The position numbers and the translations under genes were made by a program. A model generated the notes under the pieces. The model was not told the origin of the DNA and ran no database searches. It saw only the letters and a program-made list of their open reading frames with translations. DNA of 64,000 nt from Bifidobacterium primatium (GTDB taxonomy: Bacteria; Actinomycetota; Actinomycetes; Actinomycetales; Bifidobacteriaceae), in assembly GCF_002802875.1 (NCBI RefSeq), contig NZ_PEBI01000005.1:124001-188000 (forward strand). Reading direction: 5' to 3'. Shown piece by piece: positions 1 through 9,145 of this stretch (position 1 is its first letter; every line of letters begins with the position of its first letter).

Positions 1-17
1 CATGTTCTTCCCCTATT
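1..17 (-). promoter_or_regulatory. RBS and start codon of a gene leaving the window
   Basis: On the minus strand an AGGGGAA ribosome binding site (positions 8-14) stands 4 nt before an ATG at 3-1, so a gene begins exactly at the left edge and continues outside. Its product cannot be seen. Because it follows the pilin genes on the same strand, the missing pilus sortase is one possibility, but that is a guess. A perfect 14-bp palindrome (GGCGGATATCCGCC, 27-40) lies just upstream and could be its operator. Confidence 0.55.
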
Positions 18-136
18 GATTCCGTAGGCGGATATCCGCCATACGAATCCACGCTATCGTTGCAACGGCAACGGAACGCGGAGGGAAGATGAATCACGCA
101 ACGCCTTTGGATGAACAGCGAAAGTCGGTTACGTAG

Positions 137-670
137 TCAGACGACAGGATTGGAAACATCGGTGCCGACGGCGGCACCGGTGTCGCGACGGGCATCGGCG
201 TGACCATGGCCACGGGCTTCGAGGGCGTTGAGTCGCTGCTCCACCGAATGCAGGCTCCTTCGGATCTTTTCGAGCAGGAGCACCTGCTGCCGCATCAGCA
301 TTTCGATTTCGGCGAGGTGACGACCATCATCGGTGGTTTCGGCCGAGATGTCGGCCTCCGTCTGCGGGATGGCGGCGAAGTCGGACGGTTTGGCGACGGG
401 TTCCGCGTTCGCGCTGATGTCGACGCCGAGCTCCGCCGCGCGGTCGTGCCAGCGGGCGATGCAGCGTTCGATGCGCTTGCGTCCGATGATCGAGGGGCCG
501 AGGCCCGCTTCGCGGAAGATGCGCGTGGGAGAGTCGCCGGCGGCGTACCGCTGCACTACGTAACGCTTGAACGTCTCGCTGTAGTAGATTCTGTCGCTCA
601 TCACCGATTCGACCGCAGGCAGCGATTCCAGATAGGATTTCATCTCCGAATCGATTTCCTTGTTGGCCAT
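137..670 (-). CDS. Transposase-like helix-turn-helix protein with coiled coil
   Basis: Predicted 177-aa protein. Residues about 28-75 (YSETFKRYVVQRYAAGDSP through RKRIERCIARW) look like the helix-turn-helix found in IS3-type transposase OrfA proteins. Residues about 118-150 form a heptad-rich segment (EIEMLMRQQVLLLEKI), so the protein is probably an oligomer. No catalytic transposase domain follows, and I see no terminal inverted repeats, so it is more likely a domesticated regulator than an active IS. The ATG at 670 is preferred over an in-frame start 18 nt upstream because AAAGGAG stands 7 nt before it. It lies downstream of, and co-directional with, the two pilin genes, and may be transcribed with them. 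Function unknown. Confidence 0.75.
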   Translation of the reverse strand: MANKEIDSEMKSYLESLPAVESVMSDRIYYSETFKRYVVQRYAAGDSPTRIFREAGLGPSIIGRKRIERCIARWHDRAAELGVDISANAEPVAKPSDFAAIPQTEADISAETTDDGRHLAEIEMLMRQQVLLLEKIRRSLHSVEQRLNALEARGHGHADARRDTGAAVGTDVSNPVV

Positions 671-808
671 GGCGGCGCTCCTTTGCATGAAATTGGTGAG
701 ATTGCACGAAGGCGATGTACAGATGCCAGTGGCCAGGAATCCATTGGACTCCCGGCCACTGATGATTCATGATTCGCGGCCGATCAGGCCGGCTGCGGAA
801 TCATGCGA

Positions 809-2428
809 TCAGGCGTTCAGCATGCGGCTGGCCTTGCGGGACTTGGCGAACACGGTGGCCGCGGCGCCGGCGAGCAGCACGCCGAGGGCTGCGAACAGGG
901 CGATGCCGGCGGCACCGGTCTTCGGCAGCTCGGTGATGTTGCGCACGTTCTTCACGGCGTAGGTGTCATCGTCGGTCTTGCCGCTCAGGCTCGGGGCAAG
1001 ACCCCAGGCGTCGGCGCCCTCGAAGTCCGTGGCCTCTCCGCCGGAGATGGTCACGTAGAACTTGGCCATGAAGTTGGCAAAGCCGCTCGGGGCCTGGGTC
1101 TCGGTGACGAGGTAACGGCCGTCGGCGAGGCCCTTGAACTCCACCTTGCCGTTCGCGTCGGCTTCGGCGGCGGCGTTGGTCGGGGTGACGGGCACGACGT
1201 CGTCGGTATCGTCATCGTCGGCGGCCTCGATCGTGAACTTGGCACCGTCGAGAGCGTTGCCCTGGGCGTCGGTCTTGACGAAGTCGAACTTGCCGAGGGT
1301 GAGGTTGGTGTGGTCCTTGACCTCGGTGCCGTTGTTGTTCACCGAGACGTCGTTGGTGACGGGGTCGGTGTCGGCGGTCACCTTGGCGGTGTAGGTCACG
1401 ACGACGGTCTTGCCGTAGTAGGGCTTGGTGTTGTATTCGGCGTTGGCGAGCAGCTTGGCGAAGTCGATGGTGAAGGACTTGGCGCCATCGGCGGTGAACT
1501 TGGCGGCATCGGTCGTGTCGTCGTAGGTCAGTTCGTAGTCGGTGCCTTCGGTGACCTCGGTGCCGTCGACGGTGACCTTGACGTCCTTGTTCACGTCCTG
1601 GCCGACGCCGGGCGTATCGACGATCTTGAAGGTGTAGTTGGCGAAGCCGGTGGTGATAGGCAGCTGGGTGGTGACGGTGTACTTCACGTCCTGGCCGGTT
1701 GAGACGGTGTTGTCCTTGTCATCGGTGGTCTTGGCCACGGTGGTGATGTGGTTCTTGAGGTTCACCTCGGCGGCGGTCGTCGGGTCGGTGATGACCTTGT
1801 CGGTCTTGTCGAGCGTGCCGGAGGAGACGACCATGGCGGCGGACTGCGCGGTCAGAACCTTGGCATCGTTGTCCGTCGAGGAGGCGGCGGTGTCGAGGAA
1901 CAGGTACACGCCGGCGGGCAGGCTGACGGTCTTGGCGTTGTCGGCGGCATCGGTCAGCGTGGCGACGGTCAGGTCAGTGGCGACCAGGGCATTCTTCAGC
2001 GCGTCGGCGAACTTGCGGGTCGTGCCTTCGTTCCACGGCTTGGCGGCGGACTGGTCGAGGCCGCCGGTTTCGAGGCCCATGGCGTAGGCCATCGGATCGA
2101 CGCCGGTCGGAACGGTGATGCCGGCGGTCTTCAGCGCGGCCTCGATGGCGGCGTCGTGGCCGTTCACCGTCTGCACGCCGTAGGCGGAGGCGGTGGCATC
2201 GGCGGTGTTGGAGTCGTACTGCACGTAGTCGGCGAGCTTGTAGTAGCTCAGCGAGCGGTTGCTCCACTGGGCGGCGTTCTCCACCGTGAACTTGAACGTG
2301 GCGTTGCTGGTCACCACGCCGGTGTTGGCGTCGGCGTCGACCGCGTTCGCGGTGGCGCCGCCGAGGGCAAGACCGCCGAGCAGCGTGGCTGCAGCGGCGA
2401 TTCCTGCGAAGAGCTTCCTCATCTTCAT
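809..2428 (-). CDS. Major pilin, SpaA/isopeptide type, LPKTG-anchored
   Basis: 539-aa secreted shaft pilin. Residues 1-29 are a signal peptide (KMRKLFAGIAAAATLLGG, cleavage near ATANA). The middle holds pilin domains of the SpaH/EbpB kind, and a Cna-B-like domain around 375-480 carries the E-box YLVTETQAPSGF, whose Glu normally supports a Lys-Asn isopeptide bond. The C-terminus has the sortase signal LPKTG, a hydrophobic segment and the basic tail KSRKASRM. A pilus sortase would polymerise it and anchor it in peptidoglycan. AGGGAG precedes the ATG. It follows the large tip pilin by 183 nt on the same strand, a usual bifidobacterial order of tip pilin, major pilin, then sortase, but the sortase is not in this window. 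Confidence 0.93.
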   Translation of the reverse strand: MKMRKLFAGIAAAATLLGGLALGGATANAVDADANTGVVTSNATFKFTVENAAQWSNRSLSYYKLADYVQYDSNTADATASAYGVQTVNGHDAAIEAALKTAGITVPTGVDPMAYAMGLETGGLDQSAAKPWNEGTTRKFADALKNALVATDLTVATLTDAADNAKTVSLPAGVYLFLDTAASSTDNDAKVLTAQSAAMVVSSGTLDKTDKVITDPTTAAEVNLKNHITTVAKTTDDKDNTVSTGQDVKYTVTTQLPITTGFANYTFKIVDTPGVGQDVNKDVKVTVDGTEVTEGTDYELTYDDTTDAAKFTADGAKSFTIDFAKLLANAEYNTKPYYGKTVVVTYTAKVTADTDPVTNDVSVNNNGTEVKDHTNLTLGKFDFVKTDAQGNALDGAKFTIEAADDDDTDDVVPVTPTNAAAEADANGKVEFKGLADGRYLVTETQAPSGFANFMAKFYVTISGGEATDFEGADAWGLAPSLSGKTDDDTYAVKNVRNITELPKTGAAGIALFAALGVLLAGAAATVFAKSRKASRMLNA

Positions 2429-2611
2429 GAGTTCTCCCTTTCTGTCTTCCTGTTTGGTTGTTGCTGTTCTGCAATCGCGGAGGGCTCCGGCCCGTTCAGG
2501 AGCCTTCCCCGATCCGCAAATCCTGTTTGGTTATGACGAGCGGCTGTGACCGCTCACGCACCCACCCTTTTATTCTAGGAGCCTTAACCCCCCGAAGAGT
2601 GTTCAACCCCC
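2429..2611. other. Intergenic spacer between the two pilin genes
   Basis: 183 nt with the major pilin ribosome binding site near 2429. The rest is a pyrimidine/purine-skewed stretch (CCCACCCTTTTATTCTAGG, 2560-2580) and no convincing hairpin. Read-through from the tip pilin gene is likely, with or without a second promoter. Confidence 0.4.
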
Positions 2612-5600
2612 TTAGAGGCTGATGGTCTGGTGGCGTCGCCTCCACTCGCGGTAGATACCGCCGGACAGCAGGCCCATCATTGCGAGCGCCGCGCCGAGCA
2701 GCAGCCAGTTCATGGCGGTGGTGCCACCGGTGAATGGCAGCGCCGCGGTCTCGGCGTTCGTGTTCACGAACATCGGCGGCACATCGTCGCCGGCCAGTGC
2801 GGTGTCGTCGGCGGCCGTGTATGCCACGGCGGCCTTCAGCGAGCCGTCGTCCTGCAGCGTCACGGTCACCTTGGCCTTGTACTGGCTGGAGTCGTAGAAG
2901 AGCTTGTTCGTGGCGTTGTAGTGCCGGCCGTTCACGCAGTCGCTGGCGGCGTCGCCGGTCAGCTCGCACAGCGTATAGGTGAACGTCCTGGACTCGGCAC
3001 CCTCGAGGTCGGTGGTCGTGTACGTGATGTCGCCGAAGTCGGAGGTCACGTGCTGGTACGAGTCGGAGCCTTCGAGCCCGTTGCCCGTCGTCTTGTCGAC
3101 GGTCACGGTGGCGTTCTTCGGCGCGGGCACGTTCGCATCCTGCGAGGCCTTGACGGTGAAGCTGTCGCCATCGGCGGCGCTCTTCCAATCGCGGCCCTTG
3201 ATGGCCTTGCGGAACTCGAACTTCGCGACCGTCTTGTTCGGCTGGTCGGCGATGCGGGCCATGACGGATCCGGTGACGAGCGCGCTGAGCCGCTTCTCGC
3301 CCAGATCGACGCGGCCGACGCCGGGCGCGCCTTCCGCGGCATCCTGCGTGGTGGTCGGCATCAGATAGTCGGTGTCGGTCACGTACACGAGGTTGCCGCC
3401 GCTGGTGCGCGGCTCGTACTGGAGCACGGTGGCGGACGAGCTGCCGTACTTCACACGGATCGTGGTGTCGGCATCGGCTTCATCGTTGTCCACGACCTTG
3501 CCGTTCACCACCTTCGCGGTCTTCACGCTCTTGCCGGTGGTGCCGCCGAACGGAATCGAGGAGTTCTCGTCCTCCGCGCTGGAATACAGGCCCGCCTTCA
3601 TCTTCAGCCAGGTGAGTGTGCCGTCCACGGAACCGGAGGCGCCGTAGGTCGCCATGGTCTTCACGAGGTTGCCCACGCCGCGGACCACGGTCACGCCGTC
3701 GTCCTTCTGGCCGGCGTCGGCGAACACGCCGTAGTCGTTGATGACGACCTTCACTGGCCTGGTGTTGAGCTGGTAGCCCTTCGGCTGCTTCGTTTCCACG
3801 ATGTAGTAGGTGGAGTCGTTGCTCAGCATCACGCCGTCGTGGTTCGGGAACGTGCCGTTGCCGTTGAATCTCGGCACCACGAGGCCGGCGCCGTTGGTGC
3901 TTGTCGACCTGTGGTCGGCCGTGGTCAGCGTGTCGACCGGCCTGCCGCAGGTCTGCTGCACCTTTTCGGCGGTCGTGGCGTCGCAGTCGGCGTTGCCGGT
4001 GGCCTTGTACAGCGCGAATTCGGCGCCGTTGAGCGGGTTGCCCTTCTCGTCGGTCTTCTGCACGGAGACGGCGTTGCGGATGTTCGTCACGTAGAGCTTC
4101 ACGGCGAAGGTGCGGGTGAACGACGCCTTGCCCTCGTCGGCCAGCAGATGCGTGTTCTCGGCGGTGACGCTCTTGGAATCGCCGGCCGAGGACCAGTAGT
4201 AGCCCACGGAATACTTGGCGGCGCCGCCGTCGCCGCTCCAGTAGTAGTAGTCGCGGATGTCGCCCGGCATGTCGCTGAGCAGCACGTCGTAGGATCCGCT
4301 GGACGACATGCTGAACTTGTGCGGGCTCTTCCTGAACGCCTGCATCACGGCGGGCATGTCCGCCTCGCCGCCCTGGTTCTCCGAATCGGTGACGTTCCAG
4401 CCATCGATCTGGTTGCCGTAGATGCCACGCCACTTACCGTCGTTGTCCTTCTGGAACACCACGGCGAACAGCGTGCCGTTCTTGAGATCGTCTTCGTCAA
4501 GCGAATGCCTGGTGCCGTTCTCGGTGTAGTACATGTTCTCCGCGTCGGGAGCGGACACCTGCACCTGGGCCATGGCCAGGGAGCCGGTGTCCCATGCGTT
4601 GCCGTCCGCGCTGGATGTGCTCGGATCGCTGACGAGCACGCCGGTGTCGATGCTCGTTCCCGCGCCGGTGGATTTGTTCTTCTCGTATTTGAGATGCATA
4701 TCGCCCGACTGCCGGTAGCCGTCCGGTACCTTCGTCTCCCGGAGGATGAAGTGGTCGGTGCCGTAGTCCTTGACGACATCGTCCATGAAGATCGGGGCGC
4801 CGGTGGCCTGGTCGACGAGGTCCAGATCGCCGTTCTCGTCGGTCTTTCCCGAGGCGACGGCCGCCCTCGTGTCGCGATACGAGGCATCGGTGGTGTACAG
4901 GGTGAATTCGGCGCCGGGCACGGCCTTGCCGGCCTGGTCCACCTTGACGATATTGCTCTCCGGAGCGGTGACGAGGTTGAACTTCAGGGCCATGTCGGAA
5001 TCGAGATGACCACGCTCCATGTAGAAGAACTTCAGCGTGTGGTACGTATCGTCGGCGAAGGTGTCGCCGCGCCAGTTGGCGGCGTTGCCCGTCTTGCCGG
5101 CGGCCGCGTACAGGTCCTTGAGCGTCGTGGTCTCGACGGAACCCACCACCTGGTTGTTCTTGTTCACGGTGGCACGGCTGACCGTGCCGTCGTGGAAGTT
5201 GATGTTCAGCGAGGAACGGTCGTGGACACCGCCGAGGTCGCCCACGAGCACGTCGTCGATATACACCCACACGTCGTCGTCACCGGAGAATTCGTAGGTG
5301 ACGTCCTTGTTGGTGCCGTCGACGGTGCGTCCGTCGTTCTTCTGCACGAATCGGCTGCTCATGCTCAGACCCATGTAGTGGTTGAGCGCGGGACCGGCCG
5401 ACTTGACGCTGTCGTTCATCACCAGGTTGCCGGAGGAGTCCGTCACCGGCTTGCCGTTGGACGTCTTGAACACGTCGGCGGCCGTATTGAACGGGAAGAA
5501 CTGGCCGGGGGAGGTGTTGGAGCTCGTGTTCACGGCCTTGCCCTTGTACAGGCGGAACGAGTTCGAGGACTTGTCGTAGGAGGCGAAGTTCTGCTGGCTG

Positions 5601-6682
5601 TCGTACGTGTAGTAGCCGTCCTTGAGCTGGAACAGGCCCTTCACGTTCGTGTACGATCGCTTGCCGTTCTGCGCCGATGTGTTGAACAGGTACGCCAGCG
5701 ATTCATCCCGCAGAAGGCCCGTGGTGGTCGGTCCGGCCTGAAGCTTCGGGAAGCCGTCATCCAGCGTGTTGTAGACCATGCCGGAAAGGTAGTGGCCGTT
5801 CGCCAGAGGGGCCTTGTTCCTGGTGGAGTTGTACTTCTTGTACATGTCCATGTCGCCGCTGTAGTCCGGATTGGTCTTGTTCCATTCGGCGTCCGACCAG
5901 CTGGCGGCGTCGCGGTTGAACTGGAGCTGATGGCCCTTGTTGATGCCGGTCTTCCAGTACATGCGCGGGTAGTACTGCGCATCGGCGGCGTTCTCCGAAT
6001 ACCACCAGTAGTCGAACAGGTTCGTGGTGGTGCCGGCCGGGTTGCGCACGTCGTCGGTCTCGATGTAATCGTCGAAGATGCTGTTGTCCACGCCGGTCGT
6101 CGGGCGCTTGCAGTTCGGCTTCGAGTTGAATTCCGTGTTGGGATTGAAGTCGTCGCCCGTGTACGCCTTGCAGTCGACCAGTTCGGAGTCGGAATGCTCG
6201 GCATCGTCGGCGGCCGTGGCCTCGGCGGCCTTGGACGCTTTGGCCGATGCCGCGGTGCCGGCCGCGTCGGAATTCTCGGCATCGTTCGTCGTCGTGCCGG
6301 TTGATTTCGTATCGTCCGACTTCGCGGCGGCCTTGTCGTCCGTCTTGGTGGAATCGCCGGTCTTCGTATCGGACGGCGTCGCGGCTTCCGTAGGAGTCGC
6401 GGAGGCATCGGACTTCATGGAATTCGTGGCGTCATCGGTGGTCGACGGCGTCGTGCTCTGCCGGGCGTCCGCCGTCTGCCGGCTCGTCGTCTGCTCGGAC
6501 ACCGTCTGCTGCGATTCGGATGCGGACGTACTCGCCGCGGCCACGCCGGTGACCGCAAGGGAGCCGAGCGTGCAGACAGCCACCGTCGAGGCGACCAGCG
6601 AACGCCACGAGCCCTTGGGCTTCAGCGAACGCCAGAAACGCATACCCCCCCCCCGAGAGGATGTACTCTTCGGAAACTTCAT
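2612..6682 (-). CDS. Large tip/minor pilin with fibro-slime and Cna-B domains, LPFTG
   Basis: 1356-aa cell-surface pilus subunit. The start chosen (ATG at 6682, MKFPKSTSSRGGG) has a GGAAGAGG-type RBS. The signal peptide follows an internal Met (MRFWRSLKPKGSW, hydrophobic core to about residue 55). Next come a Ser/Thr/Asp-rich linker (to about 190), a fibro-slime-type adhesion region containing DDVWVYIDDVLVGDLGGVHD, two Cna-B-like domains (NIVKVDQAGKAVPGAEFTLY and NAVSVQKTDEKGNPLNGAEF), an FctA-like pilin domain near 1150-1310, and an LPFTG sorting signal with membrane segment and basic tail. A run of ten G lies in codons 10-13 and sets the reading frame, so expression is probably phase-variable. 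It is first in the pilin transcription unit. Ligand unknown; extracellular matrix or mucus glycans are likely. Confidence 0.9.
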   Translation of the reverse strand: MKFPKSTSSRGGGMRFWRSLKPKGSWRSLVASTVAVCTLGSLAVTGVAAASTSASESQQTVSEQTTSRQTADARQSTTPSTTDDATNSMKSDASATPTEAATPSDTKTGDSTKTDDKAAAKSDDTKSTGTTTNDAENSDAAGTAASAKASKAAEATAADDAEHSDSELVDCKAYTGDDFNPNTEFNSKPNCKRPTTGVDNSIFDDYIETDDVRNPAGTTTNLFDYWWYSENAADAQYYPRMYWKTGINKGHQLQFNRDAASWSDAEWNKTNPDYSGDMDMYKKYNSTRNKAPLANGHYLSGMVYNTLDDGFPKLQAGPTTTGLLRDESLAYLFNTSAQNGKRSYTNVKGLFQLKDGYYTYDSQQNFASYDKSSNSFRLYKGKAVNTSSNTSPGQFFPFNTAADVFKTSNGKPVTDSSGNLVMNDSVKSAGPALNHYMGLSMSSRFVQKNDGRTVDGTNKDVTYEFSGDDDVWVYIDDVLVGDLGGVHDRSSLNINFHDGTVSRATVNKNNQVVGSVETTTLKDLYAAAGKTGNAANWRGDTFADDTYHTLKFFYMERGHLDSDMALKFNLVTAPESNIVKVDQAGKAVPGAEFTLYTTDASYRDTRAAVASGKTDENGDLDLVDQATGAPIFMDDVVKDYGTDHFILRETKVPDGYRQSGDMHLKYEKNKSTGAGTSIDTGVLVSDPSTSSADGNAWDTGSLAMAQVQVSAPDAENMYYTENGTRHSLDEDDLKNGTLFAVVFQKDNDGKWRGIYGNQIDGWNVTDSENQGGEADMPAVMQAFRKSPHKFSMSSSGSYDVLLSDMPGDIRDYYYWSGDGGAAKYSVGYYWSSAGDSKSVTAENTHLLADEGKASFTRTFAVKLYVTNIRNAVSVQKTDEKGNPLNGAEFALYKATGNADCDATTAEKVQQTCGRPVDTLTTADHRSTSTNGAGLVVPRFNGNGTFPNHDGVMLSNDSTYYIVETKQPKGYQLNTRPVKVVINDYGVFADAGQKDDGVTVVRGVGNLVKTMATYGASGSVDGTLTWLKMKAGLYSSAEDENSSIPFGGTTGKSVKTAKVVNGKVVDNDEADADTTIRVKYGSSSATVLQYEPRTSGGNLVYVTDTDYLMPTTTQDAAEGAPGVGRVDLGEKRLSALVTGSVMARIADQPNKTVAKFEFRKAIKGRDWKSAADGDSFTVKASQDANVPAPKNATVTVDKTTGNGLEGSDSYQHVTSDFGDITYTTTDLEGAESRTFTYTLCELTGDAASDCVNGRHYNATNKLFYDSSQYKAKVTVTLQDDGSLKAAVAYTAADDTALAGDDVPPMFVNTNAETAALPFTGGTTAMNWLLLGAALAMMGLLSGGIYREWRRRHQTISL
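6645..6654 (-). repeat. G10 homopolymer, probable phase-variation tract
   Basis: Ten consecutive C on the plus strand (G10 in the coding strand) inside the fifth to fourteenth codons of the tip pilin, encoding Arg-Gly-Gly-Gly just before the Met that opens the signal peptide. With ten G the upstream ATG (6682) is in frame with the pilin; gain or loss of one G breaks the frame. The tract ends 1 nt before the internal ATG at 6643 and also resembles an over-long purine RBS for that start, so length changes could act on frame, on initiation, or on both. Confidence 0.85.
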
Positions 6683-7180
6683 ACCGACCTCTTCCGTCTT
6701 CTCTCTGCAGAAACCTCTGCACACCTATTTGCAAGGGCGACCCCATCGACGCCGGGTATCATCGCGCCGGGTCACCCCTCGCACAAAGACCGAGTATACC
6801 CACCCCACCCGATTGTCGGGGGGAAATCCCGTGTTGCGGACATCGCATTATTCCATACGACAGAAGAGCTTTTAATTATATGAAATATCATCACCTACCC
6901 CCTATCAGGCAAACTCCCACACCTGACTCCCCTTGACCCATTGCGACGCCGAGCCCGCCCCGACATCGGATAGATGCCGCTTATCCCTGTATTTACAAGG
7001 AAATCCATCGCCATTGATGGACTTTCATCAAGCAACAGCCGCAGTGCACACCACCCCGTATCCACCCTTATGCGCCTTATGCCGAATATGTCAGGGCCTT
7101 ACGCACGACACACCCGCATCGGCCCGCGACGCGCCACACGTCAGCATCGGACCACAATGCGGACATCAGATACAAATAAT
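6683..7180. other. Promoter region upstream of the tip pilin, no gene seen
   Basis: About 500 nt between the pilin start and the ilvA terminator. It is locally AT-rich (AATTATATGAAATATCATC around 6878-6895), suitable for a minus-strand promoter. Short ORFs here have no RBS and no recognisable domain. A small CCCGATTGTCGGG palindrome lies near 6808-6820. Confidence 0.4.
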
Positions 7181-7205
7181 GCCCGAACCGCAGAACGGTT
7201 CGGGC
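7181..7205 (-). terminator. Rho-independent terminator of ilvA
   Basis: Perfect 10-bp stem (GCCCGAACCG / CGGTTCGGGC) with a 5-nt loop. On the minus strand it is followed by ATTATTTGTATC. It stands about 70 nt after the ilvA stop codon. Confidence 0.85.
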
Positions 7206-7273
7206 ACGAAACGGCGATCAAATCACCGCCTGAATCACCGATATATCAACCGATACATCGATACATATGACGA

Positions 7274-8539
7274 TCAGTACACACGACGCGGCTGGAAGCC
7301 GGCCTCACGCAGGGCGGCGAGGATCTCGTCGATATGATCGGGGCCGTTGGTCTCCACGGTCACGCCGAGTGCCACGGCGTTCGTGTAGTGGTTCGACGCC
7401 TTGAACTGGTCGTGGTCCAGCGCGATGACGTTCGCACGATGCTCGGCGAGAAGCGTGGCCACCTTCACCAGCTGACCCGGCGTATCGGGCAGGTCGACCT
7501 CGAAGTTCATGATGCGGCCGCGGGCGATCATGCCCTTCTGGATCACGGCGCCCATGGTGACGGTGTCGATGTTGCCGCCGGAGACGATCGGCACGACCAC
7601 ATGCGGGCCGGGGGCCGCGGCGAACTTGCGCGAACGCAGGTTCAGGTGCTCGAGCGCGGCGAGCGAGACGGCGCCGGCGCCCTCCACCACGAGCTTGTGC
7701 TTCTCCAGCATGAGCAGGATCATCTCGTTGATGTCACGCTCGGTCACGGTGACGAGATCGTCGAGGAACTCGTTGAGCAGCGCGAACGTCAGGTCGCCCG
7801 GATGCTTCACGGCCACGCCTTCGGCGGAGGTCATCACCTGGTCGGCCTCGACCACACGGCCGGCGCGGAACGAATTGAGGAACGCGGGGCTGCCTTCGGG
7901 GATGGCGCCGATCACGCGCACCTCCGGACGGAACGTCTTGATGGCGAGCGCCACGCCGGCACCGAGGCCGCCGCCGCCGAGCGGCACGACCACGTCGGTC
8001 ACGTCCGGCACATCGTCGAGGATCTCGAGGCCGATGGTTCCCTGGCCGCACAGCACCTCGTAGTCGTCGAACGGCGGCACGTAGATCATGCCTTCCTGCT
8101 CGCTCAGTTCGCGGGCCTTGGCGGCGGCCTCATCGAACACGTCGCCGTAGAGCACCACGTCGGCGCCGTACGCCTTGGTGGCGTCGACCTTGAGCGGCGG
8201 GGTGATCTGCGGCATGCAGATGGTGGCCTTGGCGCCGCGCTCACGGGCGGCGTAGGCGACGCCCTGCGCGTGGTTGCCGGCGGACGCGGTCACGATGCCG
8301 CAGGCCAGCTCCTCTTCGGAAAGCGATGCGATCTTGTTGTAGGCGCCACGGATCTTGAACGAGCCGGTGACCTGCAGGTTCTCCGGCTTGAGCAGAATCT
8401 TATGGCCGGTCATGGCCGACAGCGCGGGGGATTCGATGATGCGGGTATGCCGCGCGGTGCCCTTGAGTCGCTTCGCTGCGAGCTTGAGCTCCTCGGCGTG
8501 GTCGCGCTGCAGATTCTTGAGTACGTCTTTCTGATCCAT
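7274..8539 (-). CDS. ilvA: Threonine ammonia-lyase (threonine dehydratase)
   Basis: 421-aa PLP enzyme converting L-threonine to 2-oxobutanoate and ammonia, the entry step to isoleucine. The PLP lysine motif is in SFKIRGAYNKI (about residues 58-68), the glycine-rich phosphate loop is VPLGGGGLGAGVAL, and an ACT regulatory domain occupies about 335-410 (VDLPDTPGQLVKVATLLAE). One ACT domain and this length fit the short actinobacterial form. The ATG at 8539 is preferred because a TAAGAT hexamer ends exactly 7 nt before it, the leaderless-promoter geometry also seen at neighbouring genes; an upstream ATG (8548) overlaps that hexamer and has no RBS. It is transcribed alone, with a terminator at 7181-7205. 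Confidence 0.93.
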   Translation of the reverse strand: MDQKDVLKNLQRDHAEELKLAAKRLKGTARHTRIIESPALSAMTGHKILLKPENLQVTGSFKIRGAYNKIASLSEEELACGIVTASAGNHAQGVAYAARERGAKATICMPQITPPLKVDATKAYGADVVLYGDVFDEAAAKARELSEQEGMIYVPPFDDYEVLCGQGTIGLEILDDVPDVTDVVVPLGGGGLGAGVALAIKTFRPEVRVIGAIPEGSPAFLNSFRAGRVVEADQVMTSAEGVAVKHPGDLTFALLNEFLDDLVTVTERDINEMILLMLEKHKLVVEGAGAVSLAALEHLNLRSRKFAAAPGPHVVVPIVSGGNIDTVTMGAVIQKGMIARGRIMNFEVDLPDTPGQLVKVATLLAEHRANVIALDHDQFKASNHYTNAVALGVTVETNGPDHIDEILAALREAGFQPRRVY

Positions 8540-8546
8540 GGGGTTC

Positions 8547-8552
8547 ATCTTA
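8547..8552 (-). promoter_or_regulatory. Probable -10 hexamer of leaderless ilvA
   Basis: TAAGAT on the minus strand with 7 nt to the ATG. It matches the actinobacterial TANNNT -10 element placed so that transcription starts at or next to the start codon. Confidence 0.55.
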
Positions 8553-8863
8553 AGGCGCTGCACCAACAACAGGCGCGGTTTCATGCGGTTTTGCCCGCAA
8601 TTCGGGCATCATCGGGCACGGGCGCAGACGTGCCGGCAGACGTTTCGGATGCATGGCCTCGGCAGGCCGTCGCGTCATGGGCGGCAATCCTCCTGTGACG
8701 GTATCCGGTCCGCATGGCCTCTCGACCGGCCGCAACGGCCGCCCCTCACCGCAACGAAGGATGCCGCCCCTTGGCGAACTCGTGCAGCGAACGCCAAAGA
8801 ACGGCAAGAATCAATATGGTCATCGCAGATCACTTCACCGTAAGGACCGCTTCACCATGGCAA
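8553..8863. other. Intergenic region with small hairpins
   Basis: About 310 nt without a convincing gene. It contains a GCCCG-caatt-CGGGC stem (8593-8607) and a GGCCGcaaCGGCC palindrome near 8730-8742. ORFs crossing it have no RBS or domain. Confidence 0.4.
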
Positions 8864-9145
8864 TCACTTCACCATGGAACCGGCGGCCACCGAGGATTCC
8901 TCGGCGACGTCGTCGGCCGGCATGGTGACGGTGACGTGAATCGTACGTGGCGAAGGAGCCGCGGCCGACACATGTTTCGCAGCCGGCGAAGCCACGGCGT
9001 GCATCATGGATTTCGCAGGCATGGATTTCACAGATGCGAATTTTGCAGACGTCACGGTTTTCGCCGACTTCGCAGGCACGGCGGCGAAGAACCTGTCCGC
9101 CACGAACCGGAAGATATCGATCCGGCTGACCATCATCTCGTCCAT
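8864..9145 (-). CDS. Small hypothetical protein, Ala/Ser/Lys-rich
   Basis: Possible 93-aa protein starting MDEMMVSRIDIFRFVADRFF and continuing into a low-complexity Ala/Lys/Ser/Pro stretch. AGGGGAG precedes the ATG at 9145 by 9 nt; the upstream in-frame ATG at 9154 directly abuts that RBS and is less likely. No domain is recognised. It would end about 325 nt before the ilvA start and follows tadA on the same strand. Other frames across this stretch are also open, so it may not be a real gene. Confidence 0.35.
   Translation of the reverse strand: MDEMMVSRIDIFRFVADRFFAAVPAKSAKTVTSAKFASVKSMPAKSMMHAVASPAAKHVSAAAPSPRTIHVTVTMPADDVAEESSVAAGSMVK

Noticed and set aside
137-670. Complete insertion sequence
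   Set aside because: Only an HTH-type protein is present; no DDE transposase and no terminal inverted repeats or target duplication were seen.
2630-6304. 1224-codon open frame on the plus strand
   Set aside because: It mirrors the tip pilin gene in a GC-rich region; the translation is V/H/R/G-rich with no domain, and there is no RBS.
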